Part shown: piece by piece, positions 1-6,869 of the stretch | How positions within the stretch are numbered: the stretch's first letter is position 1 | Layout: every line of letters starts with the position of its first letter | Source of the DNA: a bacterium | GTDB lineage: Bacteria; UBP7; UBA6624 | Reading direction: 5' to 3' | Assembly (NCBI GenBank): GCA_014384545.1 | Contig: JACNFQ010000063.1 | Location: 1-22,373 of the forward strand | Length of the DNA stretch: 22,373 bases | Notes under the pieces: generated by a model | Seen by the model: the letters and a program-made list of their open reading frames with translations, nothing else | What the model was told of the DNA's origin: nothing | Databases searched by the model: none | Position numbers and translations under genes: made by a program

Positions 1-20
1 GAGCCTCTTTCCTGCTCTCT

Positions 21-2393
21 GTGACCTCCCCCATTGGAGAGAGGCTTGCTGTGACGAATGGCGTAGAGGGGACGATCATTCACCATGAGCTCGCCATCAT
101 TCAGGGGACGGTAAGACCTTGGATCCGCAAGGTCAAGGTAGAGGGTCCTAACGGGACGACCCAATGGCCTGCAAGGGGCGGGTACTTTACAGCCTTAGTT
201 CCCCTAGAAGAAGGAAAGAACCGCATTACGCTTCACGGGGGCGGAAAGGAGAGCTTTACCTTGCGGTATCAACCTAGGGAGGAGGGTCCTCGTGTACGCC
301 TCGTTTATCTACTGGCACAAGACGAGAATGAAGACCATCTTTTTGATGCCCCCGAAGGGGGCGCACCAGAAAACCGCGATGCTTCAGCGGCAGCAGCCCG
401 CATCGCATTGGGGGCGAGACTCCTCCAAACAACCACGGCGGAGATGATGCATCGTGGTGGATGGGGGCGAAAGACATTCCGTCTTGAGAGGGATGGGGAG
501 GGCGAACCCATCGTCCATATCCTCCACACCAACCTAACAGAGAAGGCTGCTCGTAGCATGACGGGGTTTCAACTCTGGGGGCACATAAATGGCGAGATTG
601 CCTGCGACGGCGATGAAGGTTCCTGTGGAGAGCTGGGGGGTATCTCTAACAGAGGGCGCGATAAAGTGATTGTCCTTATGGCGTTCACCCACCTCGATCC
701 CAAGACGGGCGAAGTCGTTGCCCATACGGCGCTGGGCGGAGGCGAACTCGCCCTCTTTGGGTCGGCATCGCTCCATTCTTGGCCCACATCAGTTGACGAG
801 GTCCCCGATGCCTTTATGGATAGTACGCGGTACAAAGATATCTCTCCTCGCCTCCATGACGATTCCCACGGCAGGGGGACCTTTGGGGCAGCAGCAAGCA
901 CCACACTGGGCGCTGTGCTCCACGAGCTAGGGCATACTCTGGGGCTTCCCCACCTCGGCGGGGAATGGGTGATGCAACGAGGATTTGACAATAGCAACCG
1001 AGCGTTCCTCTCGGTGGAGATCGTGGGCTCTCGGGGGGGGAGGAGGGCAATCTCTCCGGGCGAAGCACCCCTCTGGCACCCCCTACATACCCTCCACCTG
1101 GCCCACAGTCCGTGGTTGGGAGGAAACGGAGACTTCCCGCCCCCTGTTCCTGTAGTAGAGGTAAAAGGAGGGGAGGTTTTTGTGGTGGGTGGGGCGCCTC
1201 TAACCTACCTTGCTGGGTGGGCCGACAACCACTACCTTTCCTATCAATCGTGGCCTGAAGGCGGATTCGAGAATGGGACGGTTCCCAGTGAGGATTACTT
1301 TACAGAAGGACCCTACCAATCTGTTGCACTCCGCTCCCAGAATATCTTGGGTGGTGGGATGGAGCGCGGATGGGGTATCGGTTTCTTGACGCCACCCAAA
1401 AAGACCCCACTTGGTCCCCTCGCTGTTCTGTGGCGGACTTGGGGGGTGGATGAGGCAGGAGAGACCACCGCAAGGTGGGAGGGAGTTACGGGGATGGGAG
1501 AGCGCATCCCACCGGTCGTTGGGGGGTCTGCTCCTGACAGAAACGAAGTCTACTGTGCCCTCCTTCCCGTTCCTGCCGAAGGGGAGGGGCGAGTGGTGGT
1601 GGATGCTACTCCAGACGGCATCCCGATGAGAACGATCGCCAACTGGGAGGAGGGGGCAGACAAGATGGAGATGAGTAGACCTTGGATTATTGCGCACCGA
1701 GGCGCCTCTGCCGCAGCGCCCGAGAACACACACTCTTCTTTGGATTTGGCGTGGCAGTTGGAAGCTGATGCTGCCGAAGTGGATATCAGGCTTACGCGTG
1801 ATGGAGTGATCGTCTTGATGCACGACAGCACGGTGGATCGAACGACCGATGGAGTGGGGCGTGTGAAGGAACTTACGCTGGAAGAACTCCAAGGATTGGA
1901 TGCGGGATCGTGGAAGGGCGAGGAGTGGGAAGGAGAACGCGTTCCCACCTTGGAGGACGTCTTGGCGCTCCATCCTGCCCACGGACAACGGTTGGTTGTG
2001 GAGATGAAAACGGGTCCCGAGATCCTCCCAGAACTCCAACGGGTCGTTGAAGCCTCGGGGATTGATCCTTCAGAGATTCTCTTCACTTCGTTTGATTTTG
2101 AGGTGGTCAAAGGAACAAAGAGAGTGCTTCCCTCCTACGAGGCGATATGGCTTGTTGCCTCCTTTGATACATCGATGATTGCCCAAGCGATAGACCACGG
2201 TATTGATGGGTTGGATATCCACTACAGCTCCATCAACGCCGATTCGGCGGCGTGCGTTCTGGGTGCTGGTCTTAGGTTGGTTTCTTGGACGGTTAACGAT
2301 GTGGTGGAGGGTATTCGGCTGAGATTACTGGGTGTGGAGGGCTTTACAACAGACCATCCCCAAGCGATGCGGGACGCTCTATTTATAGATTGA
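21..2393 (+). CDS. Metallopeptidase (HExxHxxGxxH) fused to glycerophosphodiester phosphodiesterase
   Basis: This 790-aa protein has two unrelated enzyme parts. Residues about 8-520 hold an N-terminal beta-type region and the metzincin zinc motif HELGHTLGLPH (His301, Glu302, His305, His311). The overall pattern recalls the putative metallopeptidase family typified by yeast YIL108W (Pfam PF12044). Residues about 551-790 are a GDPD domain: His559-Arg560 in IAHRG, the acidic EVD pair at Glu586 and Asp588, His601 in MHD, and a C-terminal SWTVND...GFTTDHP. GDPDs hydrolyse glycerophosphodiesters to glycerol-3-phosphate and an alcohol. The start used is GTG at 21, but the frame is open to the window edge, so a longer N-terminus or signal peptide is possible. 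A purine-rich ribosome-binding-like stretch (1645-1656) lies before ATG codons at 1665 and 1671, so the GDPD part may also be made alone. The 3' end lies in the left copy of the 263-bp repeat. The GDPD call is firm; the peptidase family call is from memory of the fold signature. Confidence 0.82.
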   Translation: MTSPIGERLAVTNGVEGTIIHHELAIIQGTVRPWIRKVKVEGPNGTTQWPARGGYFTALVPLEEGKNRITLHGGGKESFTLRYQPREEGPRVRLVYLLAQDENEDHLFDAPEGGAPENRDASAAAARIALGARLLQTTTAEMMHRGGWGRKTFRLERDGEGEPIVHILHTNLTEKAARSMTGFQLWGHINGEIACDGDEGSCGELGGISNRGRDKVIVLMAFTHLDPKTGEVVAHTALGGGELALFGSASLHSWPTSVDEVPDAFMDSTRYKDISPRLHDDSHGRGTFGAAASTTLGAVLHELGHTLGLPHLGGEWVMQRGFDNSNRAFLSVEIVGSRGGRRAISPGEAPLWHPLHTLHLAHSPWLGGNGDFPPPVPVVEVKGGEVFVVGGAPLTYLAGWADNHYLSYQSWPEGGFENGTVPSEDYFTEGPYQSVALRSQNILGGGMERGWGIGFLTPPKKTPLGPLAVLWRTWGVDEAGETTARWEGVTGMGERIPPVVGGSAPDRNEVYCALLPVPAEGEGRVVVDATPDGIPMRTIANWEEGADKMEMSRPWIIAHRGASAAAPENTHSSLDLAWQLEADAAEVDIRLTRDGVIVLMHDSTVDRTTDGVGRVKELTLEELQGLDAGSWKGEEWEGERVPTLEDVLALHPAHGQRLVVEMKTGPEILPELQRVVEASGIDPSEILFTSFDFEVVKGTKRVLPSYEAIWLVASFDTSMIAQAIDHGIDGLDIHYSSINADSAACVLGAGLRLVSWTVNDVVEGIRLRLLGVEGFTTDHPQAMRDALFID

Positions 2394-2509
2394 GCCCTCC
2401 TCTCTCATTTGAGATTGAAGAGGGAGGGAGCAAGAACGCCTTTCTGAAGGATGGAGAGGTGGCTGTCCATGTAGAGACTTCGAGGGGATCTTCCCGTCTT
2501 GTCGTCGCC
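2247..2509 (+). repeat. Left copy of 263-bp direct repeat flanking the AbiE insertion
   Basis: Positions 2247-2509 match 4814-5076 base for base at a constant offset of 2567, except position 2482 (G) versus 5049 (A). The repeat covers the last 49 codons of the GDPD gene, the TTGA stop/start overlap and the first 40 codons of the glycosidase-like gene. The single difference is a silent third-position change (TCG/TCA, Ser) in the glycosidase frame. Identity stops abruptly at both ends. This copy supplies the real 3' end of the GDPD gene; its glycosidase part is a dead fragment. Confidence 0.97.
2390..2509 (+). pseudogene. Orphan 5' fragment of the six-hairpin glycosidase gene
   Basis: The first 40 codons of the gene at 4957-6852 are repeated here, starting with the same TTG that overlaps the GDPD stop. 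After 2509 the frame runs into unrelated sequence and stops at 2680, so any product would be a 40-residue N-terminus with a foreign 56-residue tail. It is the left-hand debris of the duplication and no function is expected. Confidence 0.88.
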
Positions 2510-2541
2510 CTAGTCCTTTGGGTTGCCATGGTCTTCCCTTC

Positions 2542-2577
2542 GGCTCCTGCGGAGCCTCGTCCAGGGGGCAGAGCCCC
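2542..2577 (+). repeat. Two adjacent short hairpins
   Basis: GGCTCC (2542-2547) pairs with GGAGCC (2551-2556) across a 3-nt loop. GGGGC (2565-2569) pairs with GCCCC (2573-2577) across a 3-nt loop. They sit in the non-coding left arm of the insertion, about 160 bp before abiEi. They could be a REP-like element or a weak transcription stop for the upstream genes; there is no T-tract after them. Confidence 0.4.
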
Positions 2578-2707
2578 TAGGCTAAGGGGAGCGTTGCGGG
2601 ACGCGCCTGGAGAGACGAACCGCCTCCCTTTGAACGGCATGCGTATCGGCGCTCTGCAGGATTCACTCAGGGACCCCTGACTTTACGTTTCGTGGGGTTG
2701 ATGGGAA

Positions 2708-2733
2708 TTACATCCCCTATAATAGGGCTGTAA
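2708..2733 (+). promoter_or_regulatory. abiE promoter -10 inside a palindromic operator
   Basis: A consensus -10 box TATAAT lies at 2718-2723. It is the centre of the palindrome CCCTATAATAGGG (2715-2727), whose arms are perfect around a central A. TTACA (2708-2712) and TGTAA (2729-2733) form a second, outer pair of arms, and ACTTTAC (2680-2686) with GTAAAGT (2734-2740) a third. No good -35 is seen at normal spacing. AbiEi antitoxins of known systems repress their own operon by binding inverted repeats in the promoter, so a dyad centred on the -10 box just before abiEi is a strong operator candidate. Confidence 0.75.
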
Positions 2734-2738
2734 GTAAA

Positions 2739-3533
2739 GTGAAATCCCTTGAGTTCTTCGCCATCTATCCCGTCTTCTCCTTGGAGGAGGCTGTAGGGGC
2801 AGGTCTGTCTACGGGCGGGCGGGCGGGCACCTTGGATCTTCTGAAATACCATCTGGACACTGGGCGGCTCAAGCGCGTGGCCCGAGGGATCTATGCGGTC
2901 GTCGCCCCGGGTGTGGGTCCGAAGCGATTCCAGCCAGACCCCTTCATAGCCGCTTCGGCTGTGCGACCCGACGGTCTGTTTTCCCATCACGCAGCTTTGG
3001 AACTTCTGGGGGCCGCCCATTCCGTTTGGCGCGAGGTGACCTTGTACACGAATCGCCCTCACCGCCCCTTGGCCTTGCGAAGCGAGGTGCGGTTTCTGCA
3101 CCATCCGACAGCCCTTGTCGCTTGCCGAGATACGTTTCTCGGGACGCGCAAGGTAGAGCGGCAGGGGCGGGTGTTGCGAGCCACTGGACCTGAGCGGACC
3201 TTGGTGGAAGGGTTGCGCCGACCCCGCCTGGCAGGCGGGTTGGAAAACCTGGTGGCGTCCGCTGCGGGATTTCCTGTGCTCGATTTGGATCTCGTTCTCC
3301 ATCTCCTCGAGGTCTACGCCACCGGGGTCCTCTGGGGTGCAGCGGGGTGGTTCTTGGAGACACACAAGACGGCCTTTGCGGTTCCCCAGAGCATCTTCCA
3401 ACGCTTGGAGGACCGTCGCCCGGCTACACCGCGGTATCTTTTGCGAGACAGCCGGGGCGGTAAATTCGTGCGGCGCTGGAACCTGATCCTCCCGCCAGGG
3501 GCGGAGAGTTGGAGCGAGCCGGATGCCGGTTAG
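2739..3533 (+). CDS. abiEi: AbiEi-type antitoxin / transcriptional autorepressor
   Basis: This 264-aa protein belongs to the type IV toxin-antitoxin AbiEi family. The N-terminal quarter has a winged-helix-like segment with LLKYHLDTGRLKRVARGIY, the usual pattern by which AbiEi proteins begin (helix, then 'G.l.rv.rGiY'). The larger C-terminal part is needed in known systems to neutralise the toxin. The start chosen is GTG at 2739, about 9 nt after the expected transcription start. There is no clear Shine-Dalgarno, so translation may depend on a very short leader. It overlaps the toxin gene by 11 bp, the normal arrangement for this two-gene operon. AbiE systems act in phage defence by abortive infection and in stabilising mobile DNA. 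It lies inside a duplicated-flank insertion, which supports a mobile origin. Confidence 0.88.
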   Translation: MKSLEFFAIYPVFSLEEAVGAGLSTGGRAGTLDLLKYHLDTGRLKRVARGIYAVVAPGVGPKRFQPDPFIAASAVRPDGLFSHHAALELLGAAHSVWREVTLYTNRPHRPLALRSEVRFLHHPTALVACRDTFLGTRKVERQGRVLRATGPERTLVEGLRRPRLAGGLENLVASAAGFPVLDLDLVLHLLEVYATGVLWGAAGWFLETHKTAFAVPQSIFQRLEDRRPATPRYLLRDSRGGKFVRRWNLILPPGAESWSEPDAG

Positions 3534-4482
3534 CCTCCCGTTCCTCCAACGCTGTGCCGCCGAGACGGGGTTCGGGGAAGCGGCTCTGGAAAAGGTAGTG
3601 CACCTAGGGGAGCTGGCATCCCAGATCTCCAGCCATCCTCTTTTGGGAAAGGTTTTGGCTCTGAAGGGCGGCACAGCACTGAACCTCTCCCACGGCGAGC
3701 CCGCGCGCCTTTCCGTGGATTTGGACTTCAACTACGTTGGATCCCGGGGAAGAGCCGACATGTTGAAAGCGCGGCCAGAAGTGGAGGAGACCATAGAGAG
3801 GTTGGCTAGGCGTCTGGGATACCGAACCCAAAGGTCAGTGGATGCGCATGCGGGGCGAAAGGTCTACCTTCGCTATTCCTCGGTTTTGGGCTCGACCGAT
3901 CGAGTGGAAATCGACTTGAATTACCTGTTCCGCGTACCTGCCGGAGAACTGCGCCATCTCGCGCTGTGGCAGCCCGGGGGACTGGACCGGCCCCGGGTTC
4001 TCGCAGTCCCCTTGGTGGAACTCCTTGCGGGGAAGATCAACGCCCTGTTGGATCGGGTCGCCGTCAGGGATCTGTGGGATGTCAGCAGGTTGTCGTCCAC
4101 CGAGCCGGAGACACTCGCTTCACCGCGGTTCCGCGCATGGTTTTTGGCTCTGTCGGCTGTCTTGCCCCTTCCGCTCACCAAGTACGGCAAGGAGAGGCTG
4201 GAGACAAGGGTGACCACGGAACAGATCGGAGAGCGGCTGCTTCCTATGTTGGCTATGGGGCAGGAGGCGGTGGCTGAGGATCTCATTGACCGGGCGTGGG
4301 CGGTGGTTGCCCCCCTTCTCGATCTGAAGCCCAAGGAATTGGAATATGTTGAAAGGCTGCAAGAGGGGGACTTGCGACCCGGTCTGCTTTTTCCCGACGA
4401 CCCGACCATGACCGATCGGGTCGCCAACCATCCAGCAGTCCTTTGGAGATTGAAGAATATCCGCCGTCACATCGGTCTCTAG
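3523..4482 (+). CDS. abiEii: AbiEii nucleotidyltransferase toxin
   Basis: This 319-aa protein is of the AbiEii/AbiGii nucleotidyltransferase family (DUF1814). The polymerase-beta-like signature is present: LKGGTALNL (Gly49, Gly50, Thr51) followed by RLSVDLDFNYV (Asp66 and Asp68), which are the expected nucleotide and metal ligands. EIDLNYLF around residues 128-135 and the family motif KINALLDR...RDLWDV around residues 168-186 follow. Family members transfer nucleotides, for several members onto the tRNA acceptor stem, which stops growth. The key motifs look intact, so the toxin is probably active. The start ATG at 3523 lies inside the last codons of abiEi, giving coupled translation. Which nucleotide and which RNA it uses cannot be read from the sequence. 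Confidence 0.9.
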   Translation: MPVSLPFLQRCAAETGFGEAALEKVVHLGELASQISSHPLLGKVLALKGGTALNLSHGEPARLSVDLDFNYVGSRGRADMLKARPEVEETIERLARRLGYRTQRSVDAHAGRKVYLRYSSVLGSTDRVEIDLNYLFRVPAGELRHLALWQPGGLDRPRVLAVPLVELLAGKINALLDRVAVRDLWDVSRLSSTEPETLASPRFRAWFLALSAVLPLPLTKYGKERLETRVTTEQIGERLLPMLAMGQEAVAEDLIDRAWAVVAPLLDLKPKELEYVERLQEGDLRPGLLFPDDPTMTDRVANHPAVLWRLKNIRRHIGL

Positions 4483-4813
4483 AGCGGATTCGGGCTCGCA
4501 TTCTCGCGACGTCTTCGCCAGCAATCGGGTCGGGGTTTCCCCCGTTCACCGCCACATCCACATGGAAAACAAAACCCTCTTCCCCCGCCCTGAAGGGGTA
4601 GCCCGCCCTTGCCACCCTTTCCATAGGTACAAACCCTCATGCAAACCGGGTACAAACGGTTCGCCCAAGCGGGTACAATCAGTACGCCAAACCAAGTACA
4701 GAGAGAACGACATCAGGGAAAACCGAGCAGATTCAAGCAACCTAGAGAGCCCACTGGTGGAGGGCAGAAGGGCGATGGAGGTATACCAGCCGCGCATAGT
4801 TGAGGGTAGGGCA
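4483..4813. other. Non-coding right arm of the insertion
   Basis: These 331 bp between abiEii and the right repeat copy contain no convincing gene. The only distinctive structure is the 23-bp direct repeat array at 4626-4717. An open frame that begins at ATG 4562 enters the right repeat copy in the frame of the GDPD tail. It has no recognisable sequence before the repeat and is read as chance. No T-rich terminator hairpin was found after abiEii. Confidence 0.6.
4626..4717 (+). repeat. Array of four degenerate 23-bp direct repeats
   Basis: Units start at 4626, 4649, 4672 and 4695, exactly 23 bp apart. Units 1-3 open with GGTACAA and unit 4 with AGTACA. Units 2 and 3 agree at 17 of 23 positions, units 1 and 2 at 15, and units 1 and 3 at 15; unit 4 is weaker. 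Constant spacing near two helical turns is typical of a row of protein-binding sites, such as plasmid iterons or transposase sites at an element end. There is no rep or transposase gene beside it, so the role is open. Confidence 0.75.
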
Positions 4814-4960
4814 GCGGCGTGCGTTCTGGGTGCTGGTCTTAGGTTGGTTTCTTGGACGGTTAACGATGTGGTGGAGGGTATTCGGCTGAGATTACTGGGT
4901 GTGGAGGGCTTTACAACAGACCATCCCCAAGCGATGCGGGACGCTCTATTTATAGATTGA
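4814..4960 (+). pseudogene. Orphan 3' fragment of the GDPD gene
   Basis: The last 49 codons and stop of the GDPD gene are repeated here, cut off from the rest of that gene by the insertion. By chance an upstream frame from ATG 4562 continues into it without a stop, giving a possible 132-aa product whose C-terminal 49 residues equal the GDPD C-terminus. It has no catalytic residues. Translation through it could still feed ribosomes to the TTGA overlap of the glycosidase gene. Confidence 0.88.
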
Positions 4961-5076
4961 GCCCTCCTCTCTCATTTGAGATTGAAGAGGGAGGGAGCAA
5001 GAACGCCTTTCTGAAGGATGGAGAGGTGGCTGTCCATGTAGAGACTTCAAGGGGATCTTCCCGTCTTGTCGTCGCC
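4814..5076 (+). repeat. Right copy of 263-bp direct repeat
   Basis: This is the partner of 2247-2509, with 262 of 263 positions identical (A at 5049 against G at 2482). This copy supplies the real 5' end of the glycosidase-like gene, while its GDPD part is debris. Recombination between the copies would remove 2,567 bp and restore a single GDPD/glycosidase junction. Confidence 0.97.
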
Positions 5077-6852
5077 TTTCCCGCAGGAAACCTAGGTGTA
5101 GCCGTTTGGCTAGAGGATGGTACTTTCCAAGTAGAGGGTGCGTTGTCCCCTTCCATTCAGAAAGAGGGCATGAGAGGGGTCTCCTTCTCGCTCACTTCTC
5201 CCCAGAAGAGACTCTGTATCACAGAGACGGTCTTAGCCAATATCCGATTCATCCGTTCTCGCTGTGCCCAGGGGGTTCTTCCCCCCGAGGTTAGCTCCTC
5301 TCCACCAGCGTTCGCACCTTGGGTTTGGGAGAGGGTGTTGCTGGACGGGAATAAAGTCAGGTTCTCCCTCCACCCCCAAAGAGGAACATCTATAACATCA
5401 GATCCTCAAGGACGAATCAAGATCCAAGGGGGAAAAGATGGAATTTCCCTCCACGCAGAGGTGCTTTCGGATGCCCCCCCTCTAACCCCTCTCCCACCTG
5501 AGGCGCTGGTTCAGGAGGAGGCTGCAAGTTGGGTTGGGGTGCACGCTCTGGAGTTCTTGGTGTTCAAAGAGCTTTTTGGAGCGGGAAGTTGGAGGTATCT
5601 CACCTACTTTGGGAGAGATACCCTCATCACGCTTGCACTCCTCAAGCCGATATTGAAGAAGGAAGCACTCTTTCTTGGGTTGAGGAGTGTCCTAGAGCGT
5701 CTCTCCTACAAGGGGGAGGTTGCCCATGAAGAGGAAGTGGGAGAGTTTGCCGTTTGGGAGAGGATGCGTCACGACGAAAAACCTTCTTCTGCACCAAGAT
5801 TGGACAGGAAGATGATTGACGACGACTTCCTCCTTGCTCCCGTCTCGGCTCTCCTCTTGCTGGGGCAAGCGGAGAGCACGTGTCAGGAGTTCTTAGACGG
5901 GGTGGACCGTTCTGGGAGGACTCTTCGTGATGCTCTCTCCTTGAATCTGGATCTCGTAGTCAGTTTGGCAACGCCCTATGGAGAAAAGCCTTCTAGGGAG
6001 AACTTGATTCGGTTGAAATCGGGTGTTGTTGGTGATTGGAGGGACAGTACCGACGGGTTGTGCGGGGGGCAATACCCGTATAGTGTAAATGGTGCACTTG
6101 TCCCTGCAGCACTAGCGGCGGTGATTGCACTCTCGCGAATCCTCCCAGACCCTGAGAGGGTTGAAAGAGCAAAGAGACTCCTCGCTGTTTGGGAGGGTGC
6201 CACGGCACACTATAGGGTGGTGGTCCCTCAGGGGGAGGCAAGGGAGCGAATCTCTGCTTGGGCAGAAAGGAACGGTTTTGATGCCACAGTGGCCCTCTCC
6301 CAAACCACGGAACGCTTGGCATTCTCCGCACTCTCGCTGGGGGGTCACGGAAAGCCCATTCCCATTCTCCATTCAGACATTGTCTTTGACCTCTTCTTCA
6401 AAGAGCCTCATCCAAATTGTCTCGTGGGCATTCTTGATACGCTCTTCCGACCTTTCCCTTTGGGGTTACTTTCGCCAGTAGGGTTGATGGTAGCCAACCC
6501 CGTTCTTGCTCCCAGTGATGTTCAAGAACGGTGTACGAAGAACCACTACCACGGCACGGTTGTCTGGTCGTGGCCTATGGCGATGGCTGCAGCGGGGTTG
6601 GCGCGCCAACTTAGCAGAAAGGATTTACCCTCTATACTGCGAGAGAAGGTAGAAGACGCCCAAGGTGCCCTGTGGACGGTGATTCAGGAGAACGGGGCGT
6701 TTGGTCAGAGCGAATTGTGGAGTTGGTGCTCTGAAGGGGATGCAATGGAGGCTGTTCCCTTCGGTGCAGACCAGAGACACCGCACGGAGGGTAATCCGAT
6801 TCAGTTATGGAGTGTGATGGGGCTTGCTCTTGAGCCACCAACGATCACCTAG
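4957..6852 (+). CDS. Six-hairpin glycosidase-like protein (glycogen-debranching-type)
   Basis: This 631-aa protein has an N-terminal beta-rich region (about 1-180) and a C-terminal helical part. The latter contains YFGRDTL near residue 218, VAHEEEVGEFA, and DDDFLLAPVSALLLL. Such a pattern is seen in (alpha/alpha)6-barrel glycosidases and amylo-alpha-1,6-glucosidase-like proteins, with the acidic clusters as likely catalytic residues. The substrate is unknown. The start is TTG at 4957, overlapping the GDPD stop as TTGA. There is no Shine-Dalgarno before it, so translation was probably coupled to the upstream gene. An in-frame GTG at 5026 after a purine-rich stretch is an alternative. The AbiE insertion has separated the gene from its former operon partner and promoter, so its expression may now depend on read-through from abiE. 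It ends 17 bp from a convergent gene with no obvious terminator between them. Confidence 0.65.
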   Translation: MSPPLSFEIEEGGSKNAFLKDGEVAVHVETSRGSSRLVVAFPAGNLGVAVWLEDGTFQVEGALSPSIQKEGMRGVSFSLTSPQKRLCITETVLANIRFIRSRCAQGVLPPEVSSSPPAFAPWVWERVLLDGNKVRFSLHPQRGTSITSDPQGRIKIQGGKDGISLHAEVLSDAPPLTPLPPEALVQEEAASWVGVHALEFLVFKELFGAGSWRYLTYFGRDTLITLALLKPILKKEALFLGLRSVLERLSYKGEVAHEEEVGEFAVWERMRHDEKPSSAPRLDRKMIDDDFLLAPVSALLLLGQAESTCQEFLDGVDRSGRTLRDALSLNLDLVVSLATPYGEKPSRENLIRLKSGVVGDWRDSTDGLCGGQYPYSVNGALVPAALAAVIALSRILPDPERVERAKRLLAVWEGATAHYRVVVPQGEARERISAWAERNGFDATVALSQTTERLAFSALSLGGHGKPIPILHSDIVFDLFFKEPHPNCLVGILDTLFRPFPLGLLSPVGLMVANPVLAPSDVQERCTKNHYHGTVVWSWPMAMAAAGLARQLSRKDLPSILREKVEDAQGALWTVIQENGAFGQSELWSWCSEGDAMEAVPFGADQRHRTEGNPIQLWSVMGLALEPPTIT

Positions 6853-6869
6853 GGTAGCCCCGGCATGAC

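Larger units (their letters stand above)
2510..4813 (+). mobile_element. Inserted AbiE toxin-antitoxin module (unique interior)
   Basis: This 2,304-bp interior lies between the two copies of the 263-bp repeat and splits what was one junction between the GDPD and glycosidase genes. It holds about 230 bp of non-coding DNA with small hairpins, the abiE operator, abiEi, abiEii, and a 331-bp non-coding tail with a 23-bp repeat array. No transposase, integrase or relaxase gene is present. A flanking duplication this long is unlike a transposon target duplication (usually 2-14 bp). It fits single-crossover integration of a circular DNA carrying this chromosomal fragment, or a tandem duplication followed by replacement. 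The codons in the interior look richer in CTG/GCG/CGC than those of neighbouring genes, which fits a foreign origin, but this was not counted. Confidence 0.75.

Noticed and set aside
1200-2039. 279-aa open frame antisense to the GDPD gene
   Set aside because: The opposite strand carries a clear GDPD with all motifs; this frame has no recognisable sequence.
2667-3731. 354-aa open frame antisense to the abiE genes
   Set aside because: It lies opposite two well-recognised coding frames, its sequence resembles no family, and GC-rich coding DNA often leaves the opposite frame open.
4626-4717. CRISPR array
   Set aside because: The units are contiguous with no separate spacers, are only 23 bp long and are too divergent from one another.
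2510-4813. Ordinary transposon insertion
   Set aside because: There is no transposase, no terminal inverted repeats were found at the ends of the interior, and the flanking duplication of 263 bp is far longer than transposon target duplications.
4562-4960. 132-aa frame as a real gene
   Set aside because: Its recognisable part is only the duplicated GDPD tail, and the first part has no ribosome-binding site or family. It is kept only as a possible coupling frame.
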